64,000 nt of DNA from Leptospira sp. WS4.C2. Lineage in GTDB: Bacteria > Spirochaetota > Leptospiria > Leptospirales > Leptospiraceae. Location: positions 2,938,501 through 3,002,500 of the forward strand of contig NZ_CP162139.1 in NCBI RefSeq assembly GCF_040833985.1, given 5' to 3'. The stretch's first letter is position 1. Each line of letters starts with the position of its first letter. A model generated the notes under the pieces. That model saw only the letters and a program-made list of their open reading frames with translations, had not been told where the DNA came from and made no database searches. Position numbers and translations under genes: made by a program. Shown here one piece after another: positions 35,844 to 45,914 of the stretch.

Positions 35844-36764
35844 ATGAACTCAAAACAATGTCCAAGCTGTGGTAGCACAAATTTATACCAAGAATCGGCA
35901 ACTATCTATCGCTGTGGAGATTGTTTTGATAAAGTGCCTACTGGAGGTATGGTAGATCTACCGCCCCCAAAAGTCTATGGAACATCCAAAGATAAGTCAG
36001 AAACTAGTTCTTTTGGAAATTGGAAGAATCTCATTTCAGCGATTGTAGTCGCCTGGATCGTGTTAGGGTCTTCGGCGTTCACCTATTACCAAAAATTACA
36101 ATCAAACTTAAACCTTTCCCAAGAAGAAGAAGTAGAATCCATTTCAATGGAACCGAACTCTGAAACAATAGAAATCGTTCCGGCTGGTGAATTTCAATAC
36201 ACCTCAGCAATACCGGACATCATCGGCAATGTTTATATAGTAGGAAAATTTACTAATCAAAGTGGTCACCAATTACTTATGCCTAAATTTACGGTGGATC
36301 TGCTAAACGAAGAAGGGGCAAGTGTGGGATCTAATTTCGGATACGCAGAAAAAAATGTGGTCTCCGATGGAGAGGCCGTGATTTTCCAAGTATTAGTCGA
36401 AAAAGCTCCCAGTTATAGCAAGTTTGACATCAACGTATCGGCAGCTACCATTCCAAACACGACTAGTCAACCAACACTTTCATTAAAACAAATTGATTTC
36501 AAACGAAACCAATATAAGGAAATTATACTCACAGGAAAAATTCAAAATAAAGGCAACTCAACCACTAACTTTACTAGGATTACTTGCCTTCTTATTAACA
36601 AAGAAGAAAAAACATTCGATTATGGCACTATCAGTTTAGAAAAGGAAGATTTTTTACCAAAGGAATCTCAGTATTTTGAAATTATTTTTCCGAGAGCCAA
36701 GCAGGTTCCCAGCTCTTACTATTGTGAAACAGATGCAATCCTAAAAGAGAACACAAGCAATTAA
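35844..36764 (+). CDS. Zinc-ribbon, single-membrane-pass protein with FxLYD-like domains
   Basis: The 306-residue protein begins with a zinc ribbon (CPSCGSTN...YRCGDC, residues 6-27), then a linker and one membrane segment (about 61-80). Two similar immunoglobulin-like domains follow (about 110-205 and 215-300), with the FxLYD pattern NVYIVGKFTNQSG / EIILTGKIQNKGN. The zinc ribbon is expected in the cytoplasm and the FxLYD domains outside. Role unknown. It starts 67 bases after the GT-C gene. Confidence 0.65.
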   Translation: MNSKQCPSCGSTNLYQESATIYRCGDCFDKVPTGGMVDLPPPKVYGTSKDKSETSSFGNWKNLISAIVVAWIVLGSSAFTYYQKLQSNLNLSQEEEVESISMEPNSETIEIVPAGEFQYTSAIPDIIGNVYIVGKFTNQSGHQLLMPKFTVDLLNEEGASVGSNFGYAEKNVVSDGEAVIFQVLVEKAPSYSKFDINVSAATIPNTTSQPTLSLKQIDFKRNQYKEIILTGKIQNKGNSTTNFTRITCLLINKEEKTFDYGTISLEKEDFLPKESQYFEIIFPRAKQVPSSYYCETDAILKENTSN

Positions 36765-36854
36765 CTCTTTAAAAAACAGTATTTGGTAAGGCCAAGAAAT
36801 CAAAATGGAAAAATCCTTTCAAAATATCCACTCATATAAAAATAGTTTTAAACC

Positions 36855-37139
36855 TTGGCAATTATAATCGAAATCAAGAACAATGATCTTTCTTTTGACG
36901 GTCTCAGTGGATTCCGAGAAAGAATTATGTCTACTGTTAGAAATACCAAGGAAGATATTGTTTTAGACTTCACGGATATTTCCCTATCTTTGGACAGTGC
37001 CACGATTGGCGAACTCATGAAGTTTCATTCTGCGTTGGAATCACAACACTTGCAATTGCAGATCCGAGGAGTAAACAAACTCATACGTACCGTTTTTCGT
37101 TTGAACAAACTAGACACAATCCTTCATTTAATTGACTAA
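36855..37139 (+). CDS. STAS-domain protein (anti-sigma-factor-antagonist-like)
   Basis: The 94-residue protein has the STAS fold pattern: strand IVLDFTDISLSLDSATIGELMKFHSAL, with Ser/Asp-Ser at the phosphorylation region, then LQLQIRGVNKLIRTVFRLNKLDTIL. Start is TTG 36855; no ATG is available near. STAS proteins bind and release anti-sigma kinases. No partner kinase is adjacent here. Confidence 0.75.
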   Translation: MAIIIEIKNNDLSFDGLSGFRERIMSTVRNTKEDIVLDFTDISLSLDSATIGELMKFHSALESQHLQLQIRGVNKLIRTVFRLNKLDTILHLID

Positions 37140-37220
37140 TAATTACGTATCTGTACGAACATCTGCAGATCTTCTACCTCTTCAAGTTTATTTCTCCTGT
37201 TGTCATTCGTCTTATTGTAG

Positions 37221-38327
37221 ATGAAATCAGTGATACTTACTTTTGTTTTATTCTTTCTAACTACTTGCTCTCATAGAAAAACAGACTCCCTACTTTGGCT
37301 CTATCCTTTGCTTAATGGAGGCACCAATACATCGGCCCCTATTCCCGACGAACCAACGAATCCTCCGAATACGATACTTCCCACTTCAGTCCAACTAACG
37401 ATCCTCACACCAGATAAAACAGAAACTGTTTGTCCTCTCTACGGAGGTCTATTCATTCAATACACAGAAGGAGAAAAAAGAACCTGCGGTCATTCAGAAT
37501 GGGATTCAAGTTGTATCAGCCTCAAAACATCTGAGGATGGATCCCCGATCTTACTCGATCCTAGATCTTATACAGGGATAGAATTTCCAACAAATCTGGA
37601 AGTAGGTACAAATCAATTTCCGAATGATAAAAAGTCCAACTTGTTTTGTTTTTTTCGACCCATTCCTACTGACACCAATCATATTGAAATGTATAGTTTT
37701 CAAAATCAGTCAAATGATATTACCTCAAACAATTGTTATATTGATTTAATAGGGAATCGTTGTATTGATTCTTTAGTTCTTTTGGGAAGTGCTGAATTTA
37801 CGATGCCAAGAGAATTCCCAATAGAAGTTGCTGATGGAAATGGACATGCAGGTTCGCATACATTAGAACTAAAATACATATCTGAAGAAAACCTTTATAC
37901 AACATGTATTTACAAAGGAAACGAACACAAAAGTTTGGAAGGATTTATAGCTAATGCTTACATTTCAGGGAACCCTGATTCAAAAGATAAAAATGGCTAT
38001 TGTATTCAATGTGAATCAAACTATTGTAATTCCGTAGATCCTATCACCGGCATTGTTATCCCCACTGTTGAAGTAAATCGATTTCGCATTCCTTCTGGAG
38101 AAACTATTTCAGCAAAAGGAGAAATTTCTTTATCAGTAATCAAAGGCCAAGGTCCGTTTAAACATACAGTCCGATGGACTATAGAAAACTTCCGGCAGCT
38201 TGTGAGTTTTGGACAAATATTCATACTACCAGCAAATAGCATTTTTCTTTTCTGGTTTTTTATTCCTTCATTGGTTATGCTATTTTATTTTTATCATAAA
38301 AAATGGAAACATTGGCTTCGGAAGTAG
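37221..38327 (+). CDS. Hypothetical lipoprotein with C-terminal membrane segment
   Basis: The 368-residue protein starts with a short lipoprotein signal (lipobox FLTTC, Cys about residue 16) and a Pro/Asn/Thr-rich linker. A Cys-rich region follows (about ten Cys, including CIQCESNYC), then a C-terminal hydrophobic helix (about residues 342-358) and a basic tail (KKWKHWLRK). A lipoprotein with a second, C-terminal anchor is unusual. I recognise no domain. Confidence 0.6.
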   Translation: MKSVILTFVLFFLTTCSHRKTDSLLWLYPLLNGGTNTSAPIPDEPTNPPNTILPTSVQLTILTPDKTETVCPLYGGLFIQYTEGEKRTCGHSEWDSSCISLKTSEDGSPILLDPRSYTGIEFPTNLEVGTNQFPNDKKSNLFCFFRPIPTDTNHIEMYSFQNQSNDITSNNCYIDLIGNRCIDSLVLLGSAEFTMPREFPIEVADGNGHAGSHTLELKYISEENLYTTCIYKGNEHKSLEGFIANAYISGNPDSKDKNGYCIQCESNYCNSVDPITGIVIPTVEVNRFRIPSGETISAKGEISLSVIKGQGPFKHTVRWTIENFRQLVSFGQIFILPANSIFLFWFFIPSLVMLFYFYHKKWKHWLRK

Positions 38328-38333
38328 AACTTA

Positions 38334-39788
38334 TTATCCTGGGAATAGAAATATAAACAGTACACTTTGCCCTGGTCGAACATCTACTTTTCCTTTTAAT
38401 TGTTGGACCAACAAATTCATAAGTTTGATACCAAATCCTGCGTCTAAATCATTTAAGGAATAGGTATCTGGAAGTGGCTCACCATTATCACTGTAGGTAA
38501 ATTGAATCTGATGATCGATCTTTTCAATTTGAACTTTAATATTCCCCACATCCTTTGACAAAAAGGAATGTTTTACAGAATTACAAATTAATTCATTCAG
38601 GATAATTCCCAAATTATTAGCAATATCCGGTTTCACAATCATTGATGCATTGAGAACAAAATCAAAACTAATACTTTTGGGATAAGTTGACAATATTTGC
38701 CCCACTAAGTTTGGAATATAATCTTTTAGATCGATTTCGTTGGGGTTCTGCGATCTATACAATCGATCATACAAAGCCATCATACTGCGTAAACGTCCAG
38801 CGGCCTCGTCAAACTGCTCTTTTAAATGTACATCCTGCGAAAAACTAGCCTGCATTTTTAAAAGACTGAAAACGGAAAAAAGATTATTCTTAATTCGATG
38901 ATGGACTTCTTGTAACAATAACTCTTTTTCTTGTAACAACTGAGTTACTTTTTCTTCCGATTCGATTGTCCGAGTGATTAATGTATGCAAAGCAACAAAA
39001 CGATTGATATTACCATCAAAGGAAAGTAAAGGCACAATCGTTGCATTGACCCAATATATAGAACCATCCTTTGTTCTATTTCTAATTTCCCCTTTCCATA
39101 CATGCCCATTTTGTATCATCTGATACATACGTTCAAAAAAATCAGGTGAATGAAAACCTGAATTCAATAATCGATGGTTATTTCCAATCAGCTCATCTCT
39201 TGAATACATAGAAATTTCGCAAAACCGATCGTTTGCATACGTAATGTTCCCATCTCTATCTGTGATGGTAATGATAGCATGTTCGTCAAAAGCAAATTTC
39301 AACTGTGAAAATTCAAACTGAGACATCTTTAATTCAAAAAAACTTTGGTAATGGATTTCGACAGGTTTTGGAAGTAAATCTAAAGCTGTTTCCAATTTCC
39401 CGATTGGCTTCGGATGTAATTTAAATTCTATCCCGAGTTCATCAGTGATATCTCTAGCTATAACAATGATTCTTTTGTTACCATTTGAGTCAGGTTGAAG
39501 TTTCCCTCTGCATTCAAAGGTTAAAAAATGACCTTTTTTATGTGCAATTCTCCATATTCCTTTGGTCTCTGATCCTGCTGTTTGTAAATGAGACATCTTG
39601 ACTCGTAACTCATTTCTATCTTCAGGATGAAAAAAATCTACAACCGAACGACCCAAAATTTCATGCGGCTCATAACCTAATCTGTGTTTATGGTATGAAT
39701 TCGCATATCTAATTGTTTCAGAAGCATCTAACTCGCATACCAAATCAGGAATGTTTGAAAGTAGGTCAGTGTAATTTATTTGGATCAT
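38334..39788 (-). CDS. PAS-PAS sensor histidine kinase (HisKA_2 type)
   Basis: The 484-residue cytoplasmic protein has two PAS domains (about residues 5-120 and 160-280). A HisKA_2 phosphoacceptor helix follows (LLLQEVHHRIKNNLFSVFSLLKM, His about 299) and then an HATPase_c domain (LNELICNSVKHSF N-box, YSDNGEPL D-box, GFGIKLMNLLVQQL G-box). No membrane segment. It lies 4 bases downstream of the receiver-ATPase gene, so the pair is probably one signalling system. Confidence 0.88.
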   Translation of the reverse strand: MIQINYTDLLSNIPDLVCELDASETIRYANSYHKHRLGYEPHEILGRSVVDFFHPEDRNELRVKMSHLQTAGSETKGIWRIAHKKGHFLTFECRGKLQPDSNGNKRIIVIARDITDELGIEFKLHPKPIGKLETALDLLPKPVEIHYQSFFELKMSQFEFSQLKFAFDEHAIITITDRDGNITYANDRFCEISMYSRDELIGNNHRLLNSGFHSPDFFERMYQMIQNGHVWKGEIRNRTKDGSIYWVNATIVPLLSFDGNINRFVALHTLITRTIESEEKVTQLLQEKELLLQEVHHRIKNNLFSVFSLLKMQASFSQDVHLKEQFDEAAGRLRSMMALYDRLYRSQNPNEIDLKDYIPNLVGQILSTYPKSISFDFVLNASMIVKPDIANNLGIILNELICNSVKHSFLSKDVGNIKVQIEKIDHQIQFTYSDNGEPLPDTYSLNDLDAGFGIKLMNLLVQQLKGKVDVRPGQSVLFIFLFPG

Positions 39789-39792
39789 ACTC

Positions 39793-41037
39793 TCATATTT
39801 TTTCTACTGGTAACGAAAATTGGAAGGCAACTTTAGTAACAGGTTTATCACTCCATTCGGAATGATCTACAACGTTATGAACAGATAGTTTCCCATCATG
39901 TTTTTTAAAACATGAATCTACATAACTAAGCCCTAATCCGAAATCCAAGGTACCGTAAATATCAAAAACATTTTTTGATAATCGATAGAATGGCTCAAAG
40001 ATTAAATTTTCATATTGTAAGGGTACACCGTAGGTTCCATCTGCATTTTGAGTTGGTTGGTTATAAACTACGCATTTAAACCAATTATTTTCAACATTCG
40101 TTACAATGGTAATATTGGAATTGGATTCCGAAAATTTGCAAGCGTTGGTTATGATTTCCTTAAATGAACTTTGCAGAGAGGAAAAATTATAAGAAACTTT
40201 ATACTTGGAATAATTTGGTTTTAAGTCACTAAACAAAATCTGCTGATTCTTCAATTCTAAAATTGGTTTTAAATCCTGAACCCAATCACAAAGTTTTTGA
40301 TATAAGTCAGTGCAGGAAAATTCTTCAAACTGCATGGGACTAGAAATCATAAGATCTATGTCGGAAAACATTTTTAGAGCTTTTTCGGCCATCCCAGTAT
40401 TAATTTGGATTAATTCCATTAGGTCAGGTTCTATTTTATAATGGTTCCCTTCCTTTACAGTAGTATCAGTAACTAATTTCAATAAAGTGACCAAGGCACC
40501 AAAACCGGCCCCTTGGCAAAAACTATTCTTCAAACTCTCAAATAGATTTTGGTTTAATCGATTGAACTCACCTGCCCCCGCCATTTTTTCTTTCCATTGA
40601 ATCCATTCTAAATGGCTTTCCAATCGAAGCTGGCGTTCCCGTTTGGTGATTGTTTCAATACGTTTCATTTCATAAAACTCGAATGCACGTTTTACTTTGA
40701 TTGAAATTTCATGTTCTTCTAACGGTTTTACAAGGTAATCATAAATACCCAATTTCATTACGTTGACAATCAACTTTGGATTGATATGAGAAGTTAACAT
40801 AAAAATAACTGGTTCGATTTCTTCAGACTTTAATTCTTGAATTAACTCAGCACCATTTAGACCAGGCATCTCATAATCGGTAATGACAACAGGAAAAGGA
40901 TTTTCTAAATAAAAGTCTAAAGCTTGTTTTCCATCACTCGCAAGTGTCACCCGATAGCCCAAGGCGGACAAACTGTCCTTTAAATATGTGGCTGACACTA
41001 ACTCATCTTCAGCCAAAAGAACTCTTTTTTCCTTCAC
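39793..41037 (-). CDS. Receiver-HATPase hybrid without a phosphoacceptor histidine
   Basis: The 414-residue protein begins with a CheY-like receiver (VLLAEDE, phospho-acceptor Asp in VVITDYEMPG, LTS, Lys in YLVKP). A helical region (about residues 150-260) follows, then a C-terminal HATPase_c domain (FKEIITNACKFSES N-box, GLGLSYVDSCFKKH G-box). In the helical region, where a kinase would have the HExxxN box, the sequence reads KNSFCQGAGFGAL, with no histidine. It starts at GTG 41037. It precedes the PAS histidine kinase in an operon. Confidence 0.8.
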   Translation of the reverse strand: MKEKRVLLAEDELVSATYLKDSLSALGYRVTLASDGKQALDFYLENPFPVVITDYEMPGLNGAELIQELKSEEIEPVIFMLTSHINPKLIVNVMKLGIYDYLVKPLEEHEISIKVKRAFEFYEMKRIETITKRERQLRLESHLEWIQWKEKMAGAGEFNRLNQNLFESLKNSFCQGAGFGALVTLLKLVTDTTVKEGNHYKIEPDLMELIQINTGMAEKALKMFSDIDLMISSPMQFEEFSCTDLYQKLCDWVQDLKPILELKNQQILFSDLKPNYSKYKVSYNFSSLQSSFKEIITNACKFSESNSNITIVTNVENNWFKCVVYNQPTQNADGTYGVPLQYENLIFEPFYRLSKNVFDIYGTLDFGLGLSYVDSCFKKHDGKLSVHNVVDHSEWSDKPVTKVAFQFSLPVEKI

Positions 41038-41180
41038 CTAAACATCCTAAGCTTTTTTGAAACCATCTTACAATGCATGTTTACATTAGTTGTTCTATGG
41101 TCAACAGATACGATTTGGATGTACAAACGAATAAGAATAAAATTTCAATAAATTATTATTTGTCAAAAGATAGAATGATT

Positions 41181-44100
41181 CTAAGTTTTAGCCAAACGTT
41201 TCCTTCGAAAATACTTCAACACCTCAGCGTATATCACCATAACAACTGTTCCATGGAATGCAAAAGCGTAAACATGTAAAGGGACGGGAGCAAAATAATA
41301 AACCTTACTTAAGTCCGTATAAAAGAAAATTGCGCAGAGAAATAAGGAAAAAGCAATTCCTAACCAAATAATTCGGTTGGAGAACAAATCCATTTGAAAA
41401 ATGGAGTCAATCCTTGATCGTTTACTGAGAACATTGGCAATTTGTACCGTAATTGTTGGGAAAAAGAAAGCTGTAAGAGACTGGAGGTATTCAGGACTTG
41501 CCTCTGCCATATTCAATCCCTTAGGAGAGAGAGGCAACACACCATTACATTCGGTATAAACGAAATAAAAATACGTCGCCAAACAAGAGAAAAAAAGAAT
41601 CATTCCCTCAACCAAATAAGACCTAAGTATAAATCGAATAGAAATCAACTTTTCATTTCGATTCCTTGGAGGGCGAAACATTATCCCTTTTTCAGGTGGC
41701 TCTGCACCAAGACCCATCGCCGGTATTAAATCTGTTCCAACGTCAACGGCAAGAACACCCATAACGGTCATAAGCAGCGGGAACCCAGGTATCAATGCCC
41801 AAAGCAAAAAGGGAATGAGTTCTTGTGGATTTGAGTTCAAAACGTACGCCGAGAACTTACGAATATTATCAAAAACACCTCTTCCTTCCTCGATGGCATC
41901 AACGATGGTTGCAAAATCGTCGTCAACTATGATCATTCTTGCAGCCTCTTTAGCTACTTCCGTTCCCCTTTTTCCCATTGCAATGCCGATATCAGCCTTT
42001 TTAAGGGCCGGACCATCATTGACTCCATCTCCAGTAACTGCCACAATTTCACCTAACTGTTGCAACATTGTAACGATCCTTAGTTTTTGAGATGGAGATA
42101 CTCTTGCAAAGATGGGCTCTCCTTTCCGTATCCACTCTTTGAGAGAGGTATCGTTCATTTTATCCAGCTCAACACCCGTTATAACCACTGGTGTTTCCCC
42201 ACCAATTCCAATAGACTTTCCAACTGATTCAGCAGTCAATGGATGGTCGCCTGTGATCATTAAAATTCGAATTCCCGCAGTATGGCATTTGGAAATTGCA
42301 TCGGGGACTTTTGGACGGATGGGATCTGCCAGGCAACAATGACCCAAGTAGACCATGTCTGACTCTAATGTATCGAACTGTGATGGTGCCGCCGCATCAT
42401 CTAATAATTTATAGGCAAAGGAAAGAACTCGATAACCCTGACTTGCAGAATGGTCCGAAGCTTTTTTTAGATTCAATCGTTTTGTTTCATCTAACAAAAC
42501 TACGGAACCATTTTCATAAACATGTTTACAAATAGAAAGAATTTCGACAGGGCCACCTTTCGCATAAACTGTAGTAAAATTTTCAGTTTTCACTACCACA
42601 CTCATTCGTTTTCTTACTGATTCAAATGCATTGGTGTGAATCCTTTTCCCATTTACGTCCTTTAATTTACCTTGGGATAAATACAATAGAGCAAGCTCCG
42701 TTGGATCACCCATCGGATTTGGATCCAAACTGGCGTTATTACAATGGTAACCACAACTTAAAAAAATCTGATTCCCTTCTTTTGTTTCTAATTCTTGCGG
42801 TGTGAGTGATGTGGAATCAAAATACACTTCGATCACACGCATTTGATTTTGTGTCAACGTTCCCGTTTTATCGGAGCAAATCACGGTTGTGCATCCAAGC
42901 GTTTCCACGCTAGATAAGTCTTTAAGGATTGCATTTCTTTTTGCCATCCTCGACACACCTAAGGCCAAAGAAAGTGTAACTGTTGGCAATAACCCTTCAG
43001 GAACGTTTGCAACAAAAATTCCAATAAAGAAAATGAATGCTTGGACAAAACTTAGTCCAGCAACCAAGTATCCTAACAAAAGGAATACAACTCCAATCAC
43101 AAAAGCAAATAAGGAAATAGATATAACAGTTTGTTTTAATTGTTTTTGTAATGGACTTTCTTCTCGTTTGATTTTCGAAGTAATTCCCGCAATTTGACCA
43201 ATCTCCGTTGATTGTCCTGTTCCAAAAACAATTGCCTTGGCTTTCCCTTTGATGAGGGAACTACCGGCAAAAAGTATGTTCGGCATTTCTAACCAGAGAA
43301 ATTTTCCCTCTAATACAATTTCACTATCTGACTTATAACGCCTTGTAGATGTAGACTCACCTGTAAGAGAAGAGTTATCAACTTCAACATCTTCCGATTC
43401 AATGATCCTACAATCTGCAGGAACAATATCCCCTTCCGAAAGTACGATTAGATCGCCTGGAACGATATCGTCTGCAGGCACTGTAGTAATTACACCATCT
43501 CGAATCGCTGGACATTCTTGTGCCAATAACTTACGTAAGGCTTCCACTGCATGATCAGACTTTGATTCTTGAAAAAATGAAAAGATTCCATTAATTACAA
43601 CTACAATGAAAATGGCAATTCCCAATTCAGGCATATCCACACCTGGTACAAAACACAAAACAGTTGCTACCCATAACAGGATCGCGAATAAACTAAAAAA
43701 ACTTTTTAAAAATTTCCAAATGACCGGTGTTGACTTTTCATTTTCTATTGCATTCTTTCCGAATGTTTTCAAACGGATATTTGCTTCTACCTGACTTAAC
43801 CCACCTTGCAAATTAGTCTGTAATTCAAATTCGATCTGGGATTGATTTAGATTTTTGTAACTAGGTTTCATATCGGACTCACCAAGTTGCACCACTGACA
43901 AGATCTTAGATTCAGAATCACATTTCAATAATTCATCAAGAATTTGTGGTAGTAAAGATGAAAGGCCATGTAACAAACGCAGATGGAGGGACGGTTGGGT
44001 TTCGGGAATTATCTGAAAAAGAATCAAATGAATCAGGCGATCACCCAAATAAAAGCCTTTTGGGATTAGAAAGAGAAAAACTTCAGGTGTTTTGATATGT

Positions 44101-44300
44101 CCCGAACGAAAATGTGGAATTAAAATATGTGGACCAAGATCTCCGAACAGACTGTTCGGAAAATCTTCCATCCGGTTCTGTAAATCTTCCTTAACTGGGT
44201 CTTCTTCGACTTTTCGTAATAACTCTCGGCTTATATCCTCCCAATTTTTAGCATCAGGAAGAATTTGAATCGAATTTACATTTAGATATTCGAGAAGCAT
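41181..44300 (-). CDS. P-type cation ATPase (type II) with N-terminal PTS EIIA-like domain
   Basis: The 1039-residue protein has an N-terminal domain (about residues 1-140) that resembles a type 2 EIIA/PtsN domain, including IPHFRSG with His63 at the phospho-acceptor position. The rest is a complete P-type ATPase: TGES at 313-316, PEGLL at 434-438, [10 protein letters not shown] with catalytic Asp477, [21 protein letters not shown] and six C-terminal helices. The motif [13 protein letters not shown] in TM6 and the PEGLLPTV block look most like type IIC (Na+/K+-type) pumps; the ion is not certain. No beta-subunit gene is near. Confidence 0.8.
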   Translation of the reverse strand: MLLEYLNVNSIQILPDAKNWEDISRELLRKVEEDPVKEDLQNRMEDFPNSLFGDLGPHILIPHFRSGHIKTPEVFLFLIPKGFYLGDRLIHLILFQIIPETQPSLHLRLLHGLSSLLPQILDELLKCDSESKILSVVQLGESDMKPSYKNLNQSQIEFELQTNLQGGLSQVEANIRLKTFGKNAIENEKSTPVIWKFLKSFFSLFAILLWVATVLCFVPGVDMPELGIAIFIVVVINGIFSFFQESKSDHAVEALRKLLAQECPAIRDGVITTVPADDIVPGDLIVLSEGDIVPADCRIIESEDVEVDNSSLTGESTSTRRYKSDSEIVLEGKFLWLEMPNILFAGSSLIKGKAKAIVFGTGQSTEIGQIAGITSKIKREESPLQKQLKQTVISISLFAFVIGVVFLLLGYLVAGLSFVQAFIFFIGIFVANVPEGLLPTVTLSLALGVSRMAKRNAILKDLSSVETLGCTTVICSDKTGTLTQNQMRVIEVYFDSTSLTPQELETKEGNQIFLSCGYHCNNASLDPNPMGDPTELALLYLSQGKLKDVNGKRIHTNAFESVRKRMSVVVKTENFTTVYAKGGPVEILSICKHVYENGSVVLLDETKRLNLKKASDHSASQGYRVLSFAYKLLDDAAAPSQFDTLESDMVYLGHCCLADPIRPKVPDAISKCHTAGIRILMITGDHPLTAESVGKSIGIGGETPVVITGVELDKMNDTSLKEWIRKGEPIFARVSPSQKLRIVTMLQQLGEIVAVTGDGVNDGPALKKADIGIAMGKRGTEVAKEAARMIIVDDDFATIVDAIEEGRGVFDNIRKFSAYVLNSNPQELIPFLLWALIPGFPLLMTVMGVLAVDVGTDLIPAMGLGAEPPEKGIMFRPPRNRNEKLISIRFILRSYLVEGMILFFSCLATYFYFVYTECNGVLPLSPKGLNMAEASPEYLQSLTAFFFPTITVQIANVLSKRSRIDSIFQMDLFSNRIIWLGIAFSLFLCAIFFYTDLSKVYYFAPVPLHVYAFAFHGTVVMVIYAEVLKYFRRKRLAKT

Positions 44301-44407
44301 ACTCCAATCAAATCATCCCCAAAAGCAGATTCTATCAAAATATGATTACCTTTTATAAATAATCTCAATTGATCCATAGCACTCTCAAGCTGGGAAAAAA
44401 TTCAAAT

Positions 44408-44827
44408 TTACTGAAAGATCTCTTTGTTTGCTTTCGGATATCGTGATTGAATTCCGTCCCACCAAACATCTGTACTAAAAGCACCTGATTCAGAAATTTG
44501 CCACTTCCCGTTTATTTTTTTAAATAAAGCTTCCACATGACAACAATCATAGGGAATTTCTTCAGATAAAATAACCTCTTTTCCATCCTTCCTCTTGGCC
44601 GTTCCACGAAACCAAGCATAATCACCAGAAACCTTAAAATGTTCTACGACAAATATAAATTCCTGTTTGAATTCGTTAGAAAGATTGGCGCGCAAAAGAT
44701 CTAAAAGATAACTTCTTTCCTTCTCATTAGTTTTTGTTTTGGTTTTATAATCGATAACAGAAGTTTCAGCAAAAACTCCCCAAGTTAATAATAGAATCAT
44801 TCCAAAAGAATAAAAAAATCGTTTCAA
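44408..44827 (-). CDS. Hypothetical secreted protein
   Basis: The 139-residue protein has a clear signal peptide (MKRFFYSFGMILLLTWGVFA). A compact alpha+beta mature part reminiscent of NTF2-like or DUF4878-like folds follows (FKVSGDYAWFRGTAKRKDGKE, CCHVEALFKKINGKWQISES). A vicinal Cys pair (DCCH) is present. Role unknown. It follows the SDR gene by 14 bases on the same strand. Confidence 0.6.
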   Translation of the reverse strand: MKRFFYSFGMILLLTWGVFAETSVIDYKTKTKTNEKERSYLLDLLRANLSNEFKQEFIFVVEHFKVSGDYAWFRGTAKRKDGKEVILSEEIPYDCCHVEALFKKINGKWQISESGAFSTDVWWDGIQSRYPKANKEIFQ

Positions 44828-44841
44828 ATGAATTGTCTCCT

Positions 44842-45645
44842 TTATCTTACCTTTGCTTTTTGAATCATTTTAAAAAATAATGATGGGTATACCATTTGTA
44901 AAAACAATCCGAATTTTTCTTTGATGCCTGCGATGACAACTTCACGTTGTTTGTTAGCCACGGCATGTAAGATACGATGGGCACATAACTGAACGGGCAA
45001 ACCCGCTTCGATCACAGAATCCATAGTTCCTGTTGAGGAACCGTCACCTTTAAGTGCATTTTTAGAAATGTTTGTTTGAATGAAACCGGGATACACCATG
45101 GTTACATAAATCCCAGACTTTTCTTCTTCCGATCTTAACGAATGGAAAAAACCAACTAACGCGAATTTGGAGGCAGAATAAGCAGATCGGAGTGGACTCC
45201 CAATTTTTCCCGCAACACTTGAAATCACTGCAAAATGAACCTCTTTTTTGCCTAAAATTTGTGGAATCATTGCCCGGGTCATCTCGGCAGCACCATAAAA
45301 ATTAGTATTCATAATCTTTTCTAATGTGATTAAGTTTGTTTCCTTAGTCAAAGATCTTTGACTAATTCCTCCATTGTGAATTATTACTTTGGGAATTCCA
45401 TATTTTTGCAAACAACGTTTCGCAAAACCAGCCGCTGATTTGTAATCTTCCAGATCTAATTTTTCGACAGCGTATCGACCTTTTTCTAAATGCAGTTCTT
45501 TTGCGATGGCTTCTAGGTCTTTGGTTTTTCGAGAAGCGAGTAAGACTTTTGCTTTTTGTTTGTATGCTTGAGCAACTAATTCTTTTCCAATCCCAGAGGA
45601 GGCTCCCGTAATCCAAACCCATTCATCTCGGTAAAATTCACTCAT
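44842..45645 (-). CDS. Short-chain dehydrogenase/reductase
   Basis: From ATG 45645 (ribosome site AAGGGAA) the 267-residue protein has the classical SDR motifs: TGASSGIG (cofactor), NNAG-like HNGGIS, the catalytic Ser in ISSVAGKIG and YSASK. The length and C-terminal hydrophobic segment (LFLQMVYPSLFFKMI) resemble DHRS7-type or membrane-associated SDRs. It reduces or oxidises a hydroxyl or keto group with NAD(P); substrate unknown. Confidence 0.88.
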   Translation of the reverse strand: MSEFYRDEWVWITGASSGIGKELVAQAYKQKAKVLLASRKTKDLEAIAKELHLEKGRYAVEKLDLEDYKSAAGFAKRCLQKYGIPKVIIHNGGISQRSLTKETNLITLEKIMNTNFYGAAEMTRAMIPQILGKKEVHFAVISSVAGKIGSPLRSAYSASKFALVGFFHSLRSEEEKSGIYVTMVYPGFIQTNISKNALKGDGSSTGTMDSVIEAGLPVQLCAHRILHAVANKQREVVIAGIKEKFGLFLQMVYPSLFFKMIQKAKVR

Positions 45646-45810
45646 ACAGTTCCCTTCTTGTATCCCGGTACTTTTCCTAAGCATTCTAATCTATAGGGAA
45701 ATCCCACAACTTGTTTTTATTATAGCAGGGATTTCAAACAAAAAGGATGAATTATTATGATATTGAATTTCGTTCTTAATTTCGGGGTCTTTTTACTTAC
45801 GTAATTAAGA

Positions 45811-45838
45811 TTGACAAAGAAATTGAAGGATGTATTTA
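45811..45838 (+). promoter_or_regulatory. Candidate promoter of the propeller lipoprotein at 45915
   Basis: A consensus -35 TTGACA (45811-45816), a 16-base spacer and a -10-like TATTTA (45833-45838) lie upstream of the lipoprotein gene in the 269-base SDR/lipoprotein intergenic region. The leader then contains the palindrome at 45867-45878. Confidence 0.45.
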
Positions 45839-45866
45839 TATATCGATCAGTCAATAAATTGCTTTC

Positions 45867-45878
45867 ACTACATGTAGT
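45867..45878. repeat. Palindrome ACTACATGTAGT in the leader of the 45915 gene
   Basis: A perfect 12-base palindrome lying about 29 bases after the candidate -10 and 36 bases before the ATG. It may be an operator; nothing else in the window repeats it. No factor can be named. Confidence 0.35.
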
Positions 45879-45914
45879 AGTATGATCTACATCCGAATCT
45901 GGCAGAAGGATATC

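Noticed and set aside
41073..41279. A 68-residue plus-strand frame between the receiver gene and the P-type ATPase
   Set aside because: Runs antisense into the ATPase 3' end, no ribosome site and no domain; the gap is better read as the promoter region of the receiver gene.
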